Source: a virus
Strand: one strand, 5' to 3'
IMG/VR virus record: IMGVR_UViG_3300042541_001286
Coordinates: 1 to 43,704 of that record
DNA: 43,704 nt
Shown: in pieces, positions 1 to 7,249 of the stretch
How the letters are laid out: the number at the start of each line of letters is the position of its first letter
Numbering within the stretch: the stretch's first letter is position 1
Notes under the pieces: generated by a model
The model's input: the letters and a program-made list of their open reading frames with translations, nothing else
Database searches by the model: none
What the model was told of the DNA's origin: nothing
Program-made: the position numbers and the translations under genes

Positions 1-2424
1 AATTCTGATGTTCCAATCGGAACAATTGGTGATTATCAACCAAGATATACAAATGTTGCTGCGGGTCATTATAATACATTATTATTAACTAATGAAAATC
101 TATTAGAAATTTATGGAAGATATTATCAAATAGACGACCAAGGAACACCAAACGGACCATTGGTAACTGTTGATACTGGTAGTGGAGAAGAGACTAATGT
201 ATTACAAGGAATAACGTGTTTTATTCCCGAAGCGTTAAAAGCATTAAAGGGTAATTGGGATGTAACGTATGGATGTGGATTTACATGTGATGGTGTTACA
301 CATTCACCAATATTACGTGCAGAATACTTTCCACCCGGAGAAAACAGTTTAATAACCGATATTGACAGTTCTTGTGATTATAGCATGTGTGTTGTAGGTA
401 ATAACAGAGTTTATGTTTGGGGTGACGCTAGTATGGTTCCCGGTAGCTATAATCCTAGTACATATGTTCCTGGAACAGTATCAAGTACAGAGATCCGTCT
501 TTCTGATTTTGATATAAGTTTAATTGATATTGATAAAATTAGTGCCGGGGTAAATGCTTTTTATATTTCTTATAGAATAAAAATTGCTGGTACCGATTTT
601 ACTTCAAGTCGAGTATATAGTTATACTCGATATGGAAAACAAGATTTTGGAACCGGTGTTCCTATAGAGTTGCAAAATAAAGAAATAGTTGATATTTCAG
701 CAGGATATGCACATGCGATTGCAATATATTCTACTGGAAAAGAAGCCAAAACGTGGGACTATCAATCATTTGCTCCAGGTACAGAAAAATATCAATACAA
801 AAATTGGTCATCGATACCACAATATTTTAAACGTGATGCATTTTTTGAAGCCATTCCTGGATCATGGGATTTTTCAAAATGGTTATATGGTGATTTGTGC
901 TGTGGAGCAATAACTGAAAATGATCATCCAGTTGTTCAACCAGATCCATGTTCCGCTTTAGCATACAACATTTATACTGGTAATTCTGGTGGTGGATTAG
1001 AATTTAATATAAATTTATCATATAGTGGATATCCACAATATTTCTGGATGCGATCTGATTGGAGAAGGTTAACAAAACAAGCCTTTGATTCGTCATTTAA
1101 ACCACAAACACCTGGAACAAATGATTCTATTGGGGAAAACTGTGATCAAGTAGATGGTGGTATGATTGTTGATAATGATGGTGATGATACTGCGTCTGGA
1201 TTGTATGGTTGGTGTGGACAATCAACACAATCTGTATGGGGTGAAGCCAGACCTATGGGTGAACAGATGCTCTATAATAGACAACGACCAATTCTACCAC
1301 CATGTGAAAGAGCAGATCCATGTACGGGTGAAGAAAATACTTTTACTAAAGGAGTTTTACCAAGTGATGCTCGAAGTATCTCCCGAGCATTTGATATAGG
1401 CCCAACTGTATCATTTAAATCTACTAAAGATATATTTCAAATGAGAATAGATAGATATGGGTCAGCTAATTTTACTAGTGATACCGCACCATGTGCAAAA
1501 CATGTTCAGACATATAATCCTTATTTTAGATATTCAGAAAGACATTATTATTTTGGATATGATAGAGAATTGGATACGTATGATATATATCTAAATCCAG
1601 ATTTTTTACATGTAAATACTACAAATGCGCTTGATCGCGGTTTAACTGGTGCAACCTTTATTTCTCCAAATCCCGGTATTGGTTTTGGTGGTGGTACTGG
1701 ACCAGATGGTGGAACTCAAGCTGGATTATGTGGATATTATAGTTTATTTAATTATCCAATGACTGGACCAAACTATGCATTAGAAAAATATCAAAATTTA
1801 CCAGTAAATTTTCCTAATAATCCAGAAATTCTTGAAAATCTTCAAGCTGCTTTTTGTAATATATTACTTCCCGAGGAAAGTTGTTATAGTTGTGGTGGCA
1901 ATGCTAGAAACATTGCAGATGCAATTAGATATTTTGGTGGATATGCTTCTTTTGCTTGGCGAAGCCAATGTGAAGGTACCGGTGATAATACAGGTGAGAA
2001 TATTAATACTATGTGGGCACCATATTATTATATTCCTTATATAAAAACATATCTGCCACCAGAACAATTGTTAAAGGGTACTTGTAGTTATATTGGTTTA
2101 ACTATGCCCCCATCAACCGATCCTAATTTTATAAAATATTCTTTTATAGACGTACTCAAAAATACTGAATATACAGAAACCATAGAACCATGGCTTCATG
2201 GAACATCTCAAAAATGGATACCTTTGTGTTGGGAATCTAAAAATTATATTGGAAATATATGTGGAGTATCTAGTTCAAGTTATGATGCTATTTGTTTTGC
2301 TGGTAGTAGTGAACCAACAAATGGTTTAAATAATGAGTTACTATATTTATGTTCAGGGACTGGTCCTAATTTTTATACAAGTCCAGTTCAATGTGGTTTG
2401 GTAGCGTGTTGTCCGGGTGAATGA
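1..2424 (+). CDS. Large RCC1-repeat virion/adhesin-like protein (5' end outside window)
   Basis: The frame is open from base 1 to a TGA at 2422-2424 (807 codons visible), so the gene starts upstream and the TTG at 160 is not its start. The first 200 or so residues contain at least three repeats of the RCC1 type: AAGHYNTLLLT, SSCDYSMCVVGNNRVYVWGD and ISAGYAHAIAIYSTGK. RCC1 repeats fold as blades of a beta-propeller. The rest is rich in Gly, Tyr, Asn and paired Cys (CGGN, CCPGE at the C-terminus) and has no motif I recognise. No signal peptide can be judged because the N-terminus is missing. The size, the aromatic/Gly composition and the late promoter of the next gene suggest a tail fibre, adhesin or other exposed structural protein; this role is inferred. 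The propeller call is fairly firm. Confidence 0.6.
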   Translation, partial: NSDVPIGTIGDYQPRYTNVAAGHYNTLLLTNENLLEIYGRYYQIDDQGTPNGPLVTVDTGSGEETNVLQGITCFIPEALKALKGNWDVTYGCGFTCDGVTHSPILRAEYFPPGENSLITDIDSSCDYSMCVVGNNRVYVWGDASMVPGSYNPSTYVPGTVSSTEIRLSDFDISLIDIDKISAGVNAFYISYRIKIAGTDFTSSRVYSYTRYGKQDFGTGVPIELQNKEIVDISAGYAHAIAIYSTGKEAKTWDYQSFAPGTEKYQYKNWSSIPQYFKRDAFFEAIPGSWDFSKWLYGDLCCGAITENDHPVVQPDPCSALAYNIYTGNSGGGLEFNINLSYSGYPQYFWMRSDWRRLTKQAFDSSFKPQTPGTNDSIGENCDQVDGGMIVDNDGDDTASGLYGWCGQSTQSVWGEARPMGEQMLYNRQRPILPPCERADPCTGEENTFTKGVLPSDARSISRAFDIGPTVSFKSTKDIFQMRIDRYGSANFTSDTAPCAKHVQTYNPYFRYSERHYYFGYDRELDTYDIYLNPDFLHVNTTNALDRGLTGATFISPNPGIGFGGGTGPDGGTQAGLCGYYSLFNYPMTGPNYALEKYQNLPVNFPNNPEILENLQAAFCNILLPEESCYSCGGNARNIADAIRYFGGYASFAWRSQCEGTGDNTGENINTMWAPYYYIPYIKTYLPPEQLLKGTCSYIGLTMPPSTDPNFIKYSFIDVLKNTEYTETIEPWLHGTSQKWIPLCWESKNYIGNICGVSSSSYDAICFAGSSEPTNGLNNELLYLCSGTGPNFYTSPVQCGLVACCPGE

Positions 2425-2438
2425 TGGAGCTTAATTAA

Positions 2439-2446
2439 ACTAAATA
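2439..2446 (+). promoter_or_regulatory. Late promoter octamer ACTAAATA
   Basis: ACTAAATA matches the T4-type late consensus TATAAATA in its last six bases and lies 13 nt before the ATG at 2460. The same ACTAAATA variant precedes gp22 and gp23 here, which supports it as a local late promoter. Confidence 0.55.
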
Positions 2447-2459
2447 TATTGGAATTTAT

Positions 2460-3005
2460 ATGGCAAATTTATTTGATGCACACTTTACATTTAATAGTTC
2501 TGGATCTATGCACACTAAAGATAATTTTAAATTATTTTTAGATAACAGTGGTAATATTATTGACAAACGTCAATTAGAATATGGAATTTATAATAAAATT
2601 ATAAAAATAGAATATAATAAATTATTTTTAATTAAATTGCATAAATTGGGTTTTGGAGACATTATTGATTTTATAACTAAAATTTTATATATTAAAAAAT
2701 TGGTAATATATCTTACTAATGGTAACTGTGGATGCGAACAACGTAGAATTAAATACAATAAATTTTATATTTTTTGGTATTCGTTTAAAATGCGAGATTT
2801 GTATGTTCAAGATGATGATGTTGTCTTTAAAATTAAACAATTGAAAAAATCAAAAAGGAAACTAAAAATGTTTGAAGAATCACAAGAACAACCAATCCCA
2901 CAACCAACACAGACATCCGCTGTCAATCCTCCAACAGTTCCTCTACAAAACCCAGTAACTCCAGTAGAATTTAAAAAACCGTGTGGATGTTCTAAGAAAA
3001 GATAA
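2460..3005 (+). CDS. Small CGC-motif phage protein, unknown function
   Basis: 181 residues. The ATG lies 13 nt after a late-promoter octamer, with a weak GGAA before it. The middle (residues about 74-102) carries LGFGDIIDFITK, an IKKLV stretch and then CGCEQRR. This resembles a family of short phage proteins with a G-D-x-I...T...CGC..R layout, whose function is unknown to me. Residues 130-145 are Lys-rich, then comes a Pro/Gln-rich linker and a second CGC at the end (CGCSKKR). An in-frame ATG at 2869, preceded by AAAAAGGA, could start a separate 45-residue product (the Pro-rich tail with CGCSKKR). The two Cys-x-Cys motifs could bind metal. The family resemblance is from memory; no role is assigned. 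Confidence 0.5.
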   Translation: MANLFDAHFTFNSSGSMHTKDNFKLFLDNSGNIIDKRQLEYGIYNKIIKIEYNKLFLIKLHKLGFGDIIDFITKILYIKKLVIYLTNGNCGCEQRRIKYNKFYIFWYSFKMRDLYVQDDDVVFKIKQLKKSKRKLKMFEESQEQPIPQPTQTSAVNPPTVPLQNPVTPVEFKKPCGCSKKR

Positions 3006-3033
3006 TTGACTTATTGTAATTGTGATGTATAAT
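3006..3033 (+). promoter_or_regulatory. Early (sigma70-type) promoter TTGACT-16-TATAAT
   Basis: TTGACT at 3006-3011 and TATAAT at 3028-3033 are separated by exactly 16 bp. Transcription would start near 3040, leaving a short leader with AGGAG before the ATG at 3051. The 16-bp spacer is shared with four other promoters in this window. Confidence 0.7.
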
Positions 3034-3050
3034 AAAATAGGAGAATATAT

Positions 3051-3338
3051 ATGAATCTAGGATTATTTAAATTTAAATATGGTGAAGAAATTGTTGCAGA
3101 ATATACTGAACACGATGATTATTATTTTGTTAAAAACACAGCTGGTCTGATGGCAACAGAAGATTTTCATTGGCAGTTGATGACTTGGCTACCATATACA
3201 AATGTTAGAAATGGTCATAAATTACCTAAATCAGAAATATGGTTTGTTACAGAATTAAGTGATGATATGAAAACATATTACTACAATTGGAAAACTGCTT
3301 TGGAAAACGGTATTAAGAATGTTGATTTAAAGCAATAA
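3051..3338 (+). CDS. Small Sm-like (LSm-fold) protein
   Basis: 95 residues with a strong AGGAG ribosome site and its own early-type promoter. The N-terminus reads KFKYGEEIVAEYTEHDDYYFVKN, then a short hydrophobic segment ending in MTWLPYT. This order (G-E/D-E-I-V/I ... strand ... N/T-x-A ... WLPYT) matches the Sm-like layout seen more fully in the 222-residue protein at 30088-30756 (INGDELIGLVRD, ISFPAKI). T4-like marine phages often carry such LSm-like proteins, presumed to bind RNA or protein, but the role here is inferred. The second half (SDDMKTYYYNWKTAL) looks helical. Expressed early, unlike its structural-gene neighbours. The fold call is moderate and based on pattern only. Confidence 0.5.
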   Translation: MNLGLFKFKYGEEIVAEYTEHDDYYFVKNTAGLMATEDFHWQLMTWLPYTNVRNGHKLPKSEIWFVTELSDDMKTYYYNWKTALENGIKNVDLKQ

Positions 3339-3360
3339 TTTTTAATAAATTCTTTAAACA

Positions 3361-3368
3361 TATAAATA
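3361..3368 (+). promoter_or_regulatory. Late promoter TATAAATA
   Basis: Exact T4 late consensus octamer, only 7 nt before the ATG at 3376. Late transcripts begin about 5-7 nt after the octamer, so this mRNA should be leaderless or nearly so. Confidence 0.8.
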
Positions 3369-3375
3369 TTGTTAG

Positions 3376-3657
3376 ATGTTTAAAGGTAAATATAAAGAAA
3401 AAAATTCAGATGGTACACCAGTAGGTTATATTGGTGGTGATACTATTGTATATGAAGGTGTTATATACAAAGCTCTTTTTTCAACTTCAGTATCGCCTTT
3501 TCAAAATGAAAAAGACTGGCAATATATTGGTGTTAGTTCAATTTTCTCTTCCTCATTTCCACCAATAAATCCACAGATTGGACAACAGTGGGAAAACAGT
3601 GGAAAATTGTATACTTATTACTATGATGGTAATAGTTACACTTGGGTTGAGCTTTAA
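3376..3657 (+). CDS. Small virion-type protein with a carbohydrate-binding-module-like segment
   Basis: 93 residues. The ATG follows an exact late promoter by 7 nt and there is no Shine-Dalgarno sequence. Residues 18-52 show the pattern Y-I-G-G-D-x-I-V-Y-E-G-x-I-Y-K-A ... F-Q-N-E-K-D-W-Q-Y-I-G. This resembles small beta-sandwich carbohydrate-binding or chitin-binding-type modules in phage tail proteins. The second half (QWENSGKLYTYYYDGNSYTW) is aromatic and repeats a W-x-x-x-x-x-x-Y theme common in phage fibre ends. It converges on the minus-strand gene at 3654 and shares the TTAA at 3654-3657 for both stop codons. A surface-binding role is inferred; the hit is not specific. Confidence 0.45.
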   Translation: MFKGKYKEKNSDGTPVGYIGGDTIVYEGVIYKALFSTSVSPFQNEKDWQYIGVSSIFSSSFPPINPQIGQQWENSGKLYTYYYDGNSYTWVEL

Positions 3658-4961
3658 ATAACAATCTGTAGAATCATCTCAGTTTCTCTTTTTATTTTTA
3701 AAAAGATTGTTGACGGTGATGTTACATTTTTTAAATATATAAATGATGCACCATCAAATCCTGGAACACCATTCAAAAAATATGAAGATGTAAGAGGAAC
3801 TGTGCAGTTATAATCTAGGTATGGTTCAACAAATGCATTATATAATGATGAATCAGAAAAATCTATTTTTAATACTGGGTTTGGTATAACCATTTGGCTA
3901 TTATAACTAGCATAATTTGTTTGAACGCCATCTACAATTAAAACATTGGTATTAGTTTGTGATAGAATAGTTTCTGTTGATGCTTCGGTACTAATAAACT
4001 CAACAGATGTTCCAATTTTAATAAAAGAATAATAATTTATTGACAGTGATAAACCATCCCATGCAACCGGATTGTAAATATTGTCATAATTTGATATTCT
4101 GTGTGCAGCATACCAATCATAATAGTTTGTTTTATCAATAATTGATCTGCAATATCTTTGATGTAGATTTTGATTATTTAATATTTTAGTAGTAGTTCCA
4201 TTTGAATTTACTATTTTTAATAATCCATTAATATTTTTATTTTGAGATAATGTAACTAAATCTGGTACACCTCTCATGTATATATTTACTGTGACGGGAA
4301 TAAAATAAAAATTTTCACTACTAATACCTGATGCGCTATTGATATAAATTATTTGACTTCCATCATTTAATTTTAAAGATGAATTTATTTTATATCTAAC
4401 ATTGTTTGCTGATGATCCAACAACCTGTATATATTCTTCATAGTTATAATCATTACCATATATTCCAAGAAATTCAATATTATTCGGATCATCTTTATTT
4501 AATTGTGAAACAAAATATTGTGCAGTATTTCCTACTACTGCGCTATAATTTAATGGAGTTACAAAATTGTTAGTATTATATGTTCCATTTAGTAACGATG
4601 AAGAGTATGTAATTCCACTTAAATTTATATATTGGTTGTATGTACCAGTAATACCAATTAATTGATATGTTCCGGAAAAGTTATATTGGGTGCCACTACT
4701 TTGAACATAATAAGTACCACCTGATACATTAAATGTATTTCCAGGAGTTATCGATCCAAAAAACCTTTTTATAAATTTTAAATCAGAACTATTTGATGTT
4801 TGTGAATAATCAATAAAAAAACTATTTCCAGTTTTATATATTGTTGGAGAACTCTCAACAAGTCCTTTAGTAAAACACGGGTCTGCAGTAGTTCCTATAA
4901 ATTGAGAAATATATGCATTTGTGGATTTTACTAATGTTAAAAATGTATCGGTACTTGACAT
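3654..4961 (-). CDS. Hypothetical Ser/Asn/Tyr-rich structural protein
   Basis: 435 residues if it starts at the ATG at 4961 (MSSTDTFLTL). An upstream in-frame ATG at 4973 would overlap the previous gene by 11 nt, and the 4961 start leaves a one-base gap after the upstream stop. The sequence is low in charge and rich in Ser, Asn, Tyr, Gly and Thr (for example GGTYYVQSSGTQYNFSGTYQ in residues 80-105), typical of beta-rich virion surface or fibre proteins. No catalytic motif is visible. It is the second gene of a two-gene minus-strand unit driven by the late promoter at 6006-6013. It could be a fibre, whisker or capsid decoration protein; I do not recognise the family. Confidence 0.6.
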   Translation of the reverse strand: MSSTDTFLTLVKSTNAYISQFIGTTADPCFTKGLVESSPTIYKTGNSFFIDYSQTSNSSDLKFIKRFFGSITPGNTFNVSGGTYYVQSSGTQYNFSGTYQLIGITGTYNQYINLSGITYSSSLLNGTYNTNNFVTPLNYSAVVGNTAQYFVSQLNKDDPNNIEFLGIYGNDYNYEEYIQVVGSSANNVRYKINSSLKLNDGSQIIYINSASGISSENFYFIPVTVNIYMRGVPDLVTLSQNKNINGLLKIVNSNGTTTKILNNQNLHQRYCRSIIDKTNYYDWYAAHRISNYDNIYNPVAWDGLSLSINYYSFIKIGTSVEFISTEASTETILSQTNTNVLIVDGVQTNYASYNSQMVIPNPVLKIDFSDSSLYNAFVEPYLDYNCTVPLTSSYFLNGVPGFDGASFIYLKNVTSPSTIFLKIKRETEMILQIVI

Positions 4962-4962
4962 A

Positions 4963-5976
4963 TTATGATGCAAAATAACTTAATGTTTGTGTTCCACTTT
5001 TCGCCATTGCATAAACCATACTTAGATTTGAAACATTAAAAAACACATTTTCGCCTGGTTCTAATTGATAACCATAACTTACTCCAACTAAAGACCCACC
5101 CAGATAAATTAAATCTGTATTTGTTCCAAGAGCCTTTAAATTTACACCACCGGCACACGTAAATCCTGATCCTATTGGAGATATTCCAGTAGCACCTGTT
5201 GTTATTGAGAGTAACCCTGAACGGACTGTAGTTGGTCTTACTAAACCGAATACTGACAGAGCTTGATAGATGGCATCAAGAGTAACACCCATAGATCCCA
5301 TTCGTGAATACATTGCGGTCATTCCATATAATATTGCGGTATCATTGATACCAACTGTATTTCCAACAGTTGTTGCAACACTAGAACCACCAGACATACC
5401 TTGAATTATTAGACCCATACCCGTAGGAGAGTTTGTTACTCCAACTGTTGATGCAATATTTGCAGTTATTGTGACACCACTAAAACTTACTTGCATTGGA
5501 TTTGCAGTGGTTCCAATAGCAACACCACTACTATCAACCATATTAGAATATAGCCATGTACTCCCAGATGGACCAAATACAGAAACGTTATCTGTTAATT
5601 TATTTAAATATCTTCCCCCAGTAACTTCTACTCGGCAATTTGGAGCCGTTTGAACGTATACAGGGGCTGCAGTTAAACCCGATACCACAACTGTTCCTAA
5701 AACATTAACAGCACCACCAGCAACACCGGTTACTGCTATAGGTCCAGAAAATCCAGAAATCGTAGCAGTCAGTCCAGCAGACATAGTTACCGGAAATGGA
5801 TTTGATGCAGTTACAGGAGAAAATGCTCCAGTTGCACCAAAACCCAACTTATAATATTGAACATATGTTGTATAACCACCGGAAATATTTAAAATTGAAT
5901 CAGCTCCAATTGCAAATGTAGCTCCGCTATTAATTACAACATAATCACTTCCGTAAAATGGTGAAGGTATTGGCAT
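4963..5976 (-). CDS. Gly/Thr/Val-rich virion surface protein
   Basis: 337 residues starting MPIPSPFYGSDYVV, with AAGGA about 8 nt upstream and an exact late promoter 30 bases further up. The first two thirds are low-complexity beta-type sequence rich in Gly, Ser, Thr and Val (GFSGPIAVTGVAGG, VSFSGVTITANIAST). The last 80 residues (CAGGVNLKALGTNTDLIYLGG ... LEPGENVFFNVSNLSMVYA) match a small beta-sandwich end domain that recurs in phage surface proteins (x-V-x-L-K-A ... N-x-x-x-I-Y-x-G ... L-x-x-G-E). The role is inferred as head or tail decoration or a fibre. It heads a minus-strand pair with the 435-residue protein. Confidence 0.6.
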   Translation of the reverse strand: MPIPSPFYGSDYVVINSGATFAIGADSILNISGGYTTYVQYYKLGFGATGAFSPVTASNPFPVTMSAGLTATISGFSGPIAVTGVAGGAVNVLGTVVVSGLTAAPVYVQTAPNCRVEVTGGRYLNKLTDNVSVFGPSGSTWLYSNMVDSSGVAIGTTANPMQVSFSGVTITANIASTVGVTNSPTGMGLIIQGMSGGSSVATTVGNTVGINDTAILYGMTAMYSRMGSMGVTLDAIYQALSVFGLVRPTTVRSGLLSITTGATGISPIGSGFTCAGGVNLKALGTNTDLIYLGGSLVGVSYGYQLEPGENVFFNVSNLSMVYAMAKSGTQTLSYFAS

Positions 5977-6005
5977 AATGTATCCTTAGATTCCTTAGTC
6001 TTCAA

Positions 6006-6013
6006 TATTTATA
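6006..6013 (-). promoter_or_regulatory. Late promoter TATAAATA (minus strand)
   Basis: The minus strand reads TATAAATA, the exact late consensus, 29 nt before the ATG at 5976. A normal leader with AAGGA lies between them. It drives the two structural genes at 5976-3654. Confidence 0.75.
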
Positions 6014-6025
6014 CTCTTATATTTA

Positions 6026-6054
6026 TTGGATTTAATAAAAACCCATGATATAAT
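6026..6054 (+). promoter_or_regulatory. Early promoter TTGGAT-17-TATAAT for gp33
   Basis: TTGGAT at 6026-6031 and a perfect TATAAT at 6049-6054 are spaced by 17 bp. Only six bases separate the -10 box from the ATG at 6061, so the first transcribed base should be the A of the start codon. The -35 box is weaker than in the other early promoters. Confidence 0.6.
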
Positions 6055-6060
6055 AACATT

Positions 6061-6294
6061 ATGTACATAGATGACTCTGCCAAAGAACAATTTTCAAATA
6101 AAGTAATAGGAAGAGTAAAATCTACTAATATGAGTTTTATGGATTGTGTTTTAGAAATTACAGAAGAAATGGGTTTAGATCCAAGTGCTTCTGGTAAACT
6201 TTTAACCAAGCCAATTATTGAAAAAATTCAACAAGAAGCTCAAAATCTTCATTTAATGAAAAAGTCTAAATCCAAGAAACTACCAATTGACTAA
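6061..6294 (+). CDS. 33: Late-promoter transcription co-activator gp33
   Basis: 77 residues. In T4, gp33 bridges host RNA polymerase and the sliding clamp so that the gp55-containing polymerase can use late promoters. Residues 24-60 show the gp33 core: MSFMDCVLEITEEMGLDPSA, then KLLTKPIIEKIQQEAQNLHLM (the family pattern is ...CEE..I......L..P.K.KI..EA..L). The T4 protein is 112 residues, so this one is short. The position directly before gp32 fits T4, where 33 and 32 are close neighbours. The start at 6061 follows a TATAAT by 6 nt with no Shine-Dalgarno. An alternative ATG at 6130 (residue 24) has AGGA about 20 nt upstream and would keep the conserved core. The C-terminus KKLPID is a candidate clamp-contact tail (inference). 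Confidence 0.75.
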   Translation: MYIDDSAKEQFSNKVIGRVKSTNMSFMDCVLEITEEMGLDPSASGKLLTKPIIEKIQQEAQNLHLMKKSKSKKLPID

Positions 6295-6314
6295 TGTAAA
6301 TCGTGGTGTATAGT
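6287..6314 (+). promoter_or_regulatory. Early/middle promoter TTGACT-16-TATAGT for gp32
   Basis: TTGACT at 6287-6292 overlaps the end of gene 33. TATAGT follows at 6309-6314 after a 16-bp spacer. Initiation near 6320 would give a leader of about 45 nt carrying the hairpin at 6332-6348. Confidence 0.6.
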
Positions 6315-6331
6315 ATCAGAGAACTGTTAGG

Positions 6332-6348
6332 CCAAGGTAGATCCTTGG
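6332..6348 (+). promoter_or_regulatory. Hairpin in gp32 leader, candidate translational operator
   Basis: CCAAGG (6332-6337), loop TAGAT, CCTTGG (6343-6348) form a perfect 6-bp stem. GGGAAAGAAAGACACAT follows, leading to the gp32 ATG at 6365. T4 gene 32 mRNA is autoregulated through a folded 5' leader on which gp32 nucleates before coating the unstructured ribosome site. The A/G-rich unstructured stretch after this stem fits the same plan, but the regulation here is inferred. Confidence 0.45.
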
Positions 6349-6364
6349 GGAAAGAAAGACACAT

Positions 6365-7222
6365 ATGGCAAATTTTTCAGATTTTAAGAAGAAGAGTAAG
6401 AACTCAGTCGCATCACTAACCGAGCGCATGGATAAGCTCACGTCAAAGGAGAGTTACAAAGATGACCGTATTTGGAAGCCTGGTATTGACAAGGCTGGAA
6501 ACGGTTATGCTGTAATTCGCTTTCTTCCTGAGATTGCAGGAGAAGATACTCCCTTTGTTTCAGTTTACAGTCATGCCTTCAAGGGTAAGGGTGGTTGGTT
6601 GTTTGAAAACTGCCCAACTACTCTTGGAGAAAAGTGCCCTGTTTGTGAAGCAAACACAGAACTATGGAATAGTGGAATTGAGGATGACAAGAATATTGCA
6701 CGAAACCGTAAGCGTAAGTTGACTTACATCTCTAACATTCTTGTTCTTGAAGATCCTGCAAACCCAGAGAATAAGGGAAAGGTTTTTCTTTATCAGTATG
6801 GTACCAAGATCTTCCAGAAGATTCAGGGACTTGCTCATCCAGAGTACCAGGATGAGACTGCAGTCGATCCATTCAACTTCTGGACTGGTGCAGACTTTAA
6901 GATCAAGATTCGCAATGTCGGTGGATATGTAAACTATGATCGTTCAGAGTTTGCTGCTGCTGCTCCTCTGCTTGGTGGGGATGATAAGAAGTTAGAGGAA
7001 CTCTGGAAGAAGCAATATGCACTCAAGGAGTTTACTGACAAGAGTCAATTCAAGAGTTATGATGAACTTAAGGCACGACTCAAGAAGGCAACTGGAGACG
7101 ATATTCGTGCTCAGTTTACTGAGTCAAAGAGTATTGAAGATGATGTCACTGATAATGTAGTCAGTGAAGACATTGAGGAAAAGGATCCTCTAAAGTACTT
7201 CTCCGAAATGGAGAATGAGTGA
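6365..7222 (+). CDS. 32: Single-stranded DNA-binding protein gp32
   Basis: 285 residues (T4 gp32 is 301). It coats single-stranded DNA during replication, recombination and repair and recruits partner proteins. The N-terminal basic segment (residues 8-25: KKKSKNS, SLTERMDKL) corresponds to the cooperativity domain. The core has the zinc site: H70, C83, C91 and C94 in SHAFKGKGGWLF and ENCPTTLGEKCPVC. The C-terminal tail is acidic (residues about 255-285: SIEDDVTD, EDIEEKDP, ending FSEMENE), as in gp32, where it binds partners. Codon use differs from most neighbours (AAG preferred over AAA, more C-ending codons), as expected for a very abundant protein. It has its own promoter, a leader hairpin and a strong terminator. 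Confidence 0.95.
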   Translation: MANFSDFKKKSKNSVASLTERMDKLTSKESYKDDRIWKPGIDKAGNGYAVIRFLPEIAGEDTPFVSVYSHAFKGKGGWLFENCPTTLGEKCPVCEANTELWNSGIEDDKNIARNRKRKLTYISNILVLEDPANPENKGKVFLYQYGTKIFQKIQGLAHPEYQDETAVDPFNFWTGADFKIKIRNVGGYVNYDRSEFAAAAPLLGGDDKKLEELWKKQYALKEFTDKSQFKSYDELKARLKKATGDDIRAQFTESKSIEDDVTDNVVSEDIEEKDPLKYFSEMENE

Positions 7223-7223
7223 G

Positions 7224-7249
7224 AAAAGCCCCGTAAGGGGCTTTTTTTA
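7224..7249 (+). terminator. Rho-independent terminator after gp32
   Basis: AAAAGCCCC, loop GTAA, GGGGCTTTT, then a T run. The stem of up to 9 bp starts two bases after the gp32 stop. Read on the minus strand it also has A/T flanks, and the minus-strand gene ending at 7247 stops inside it, so it probably ends transcription from both sides. Confidence 0.9.

Noticed and set aside
160-162. TTG at 160 as the start of the first gene
   Set aside because: The frame is open from base 1 and RCC1-like repeat sequence lies upstream of it, so the gene begins before the window.
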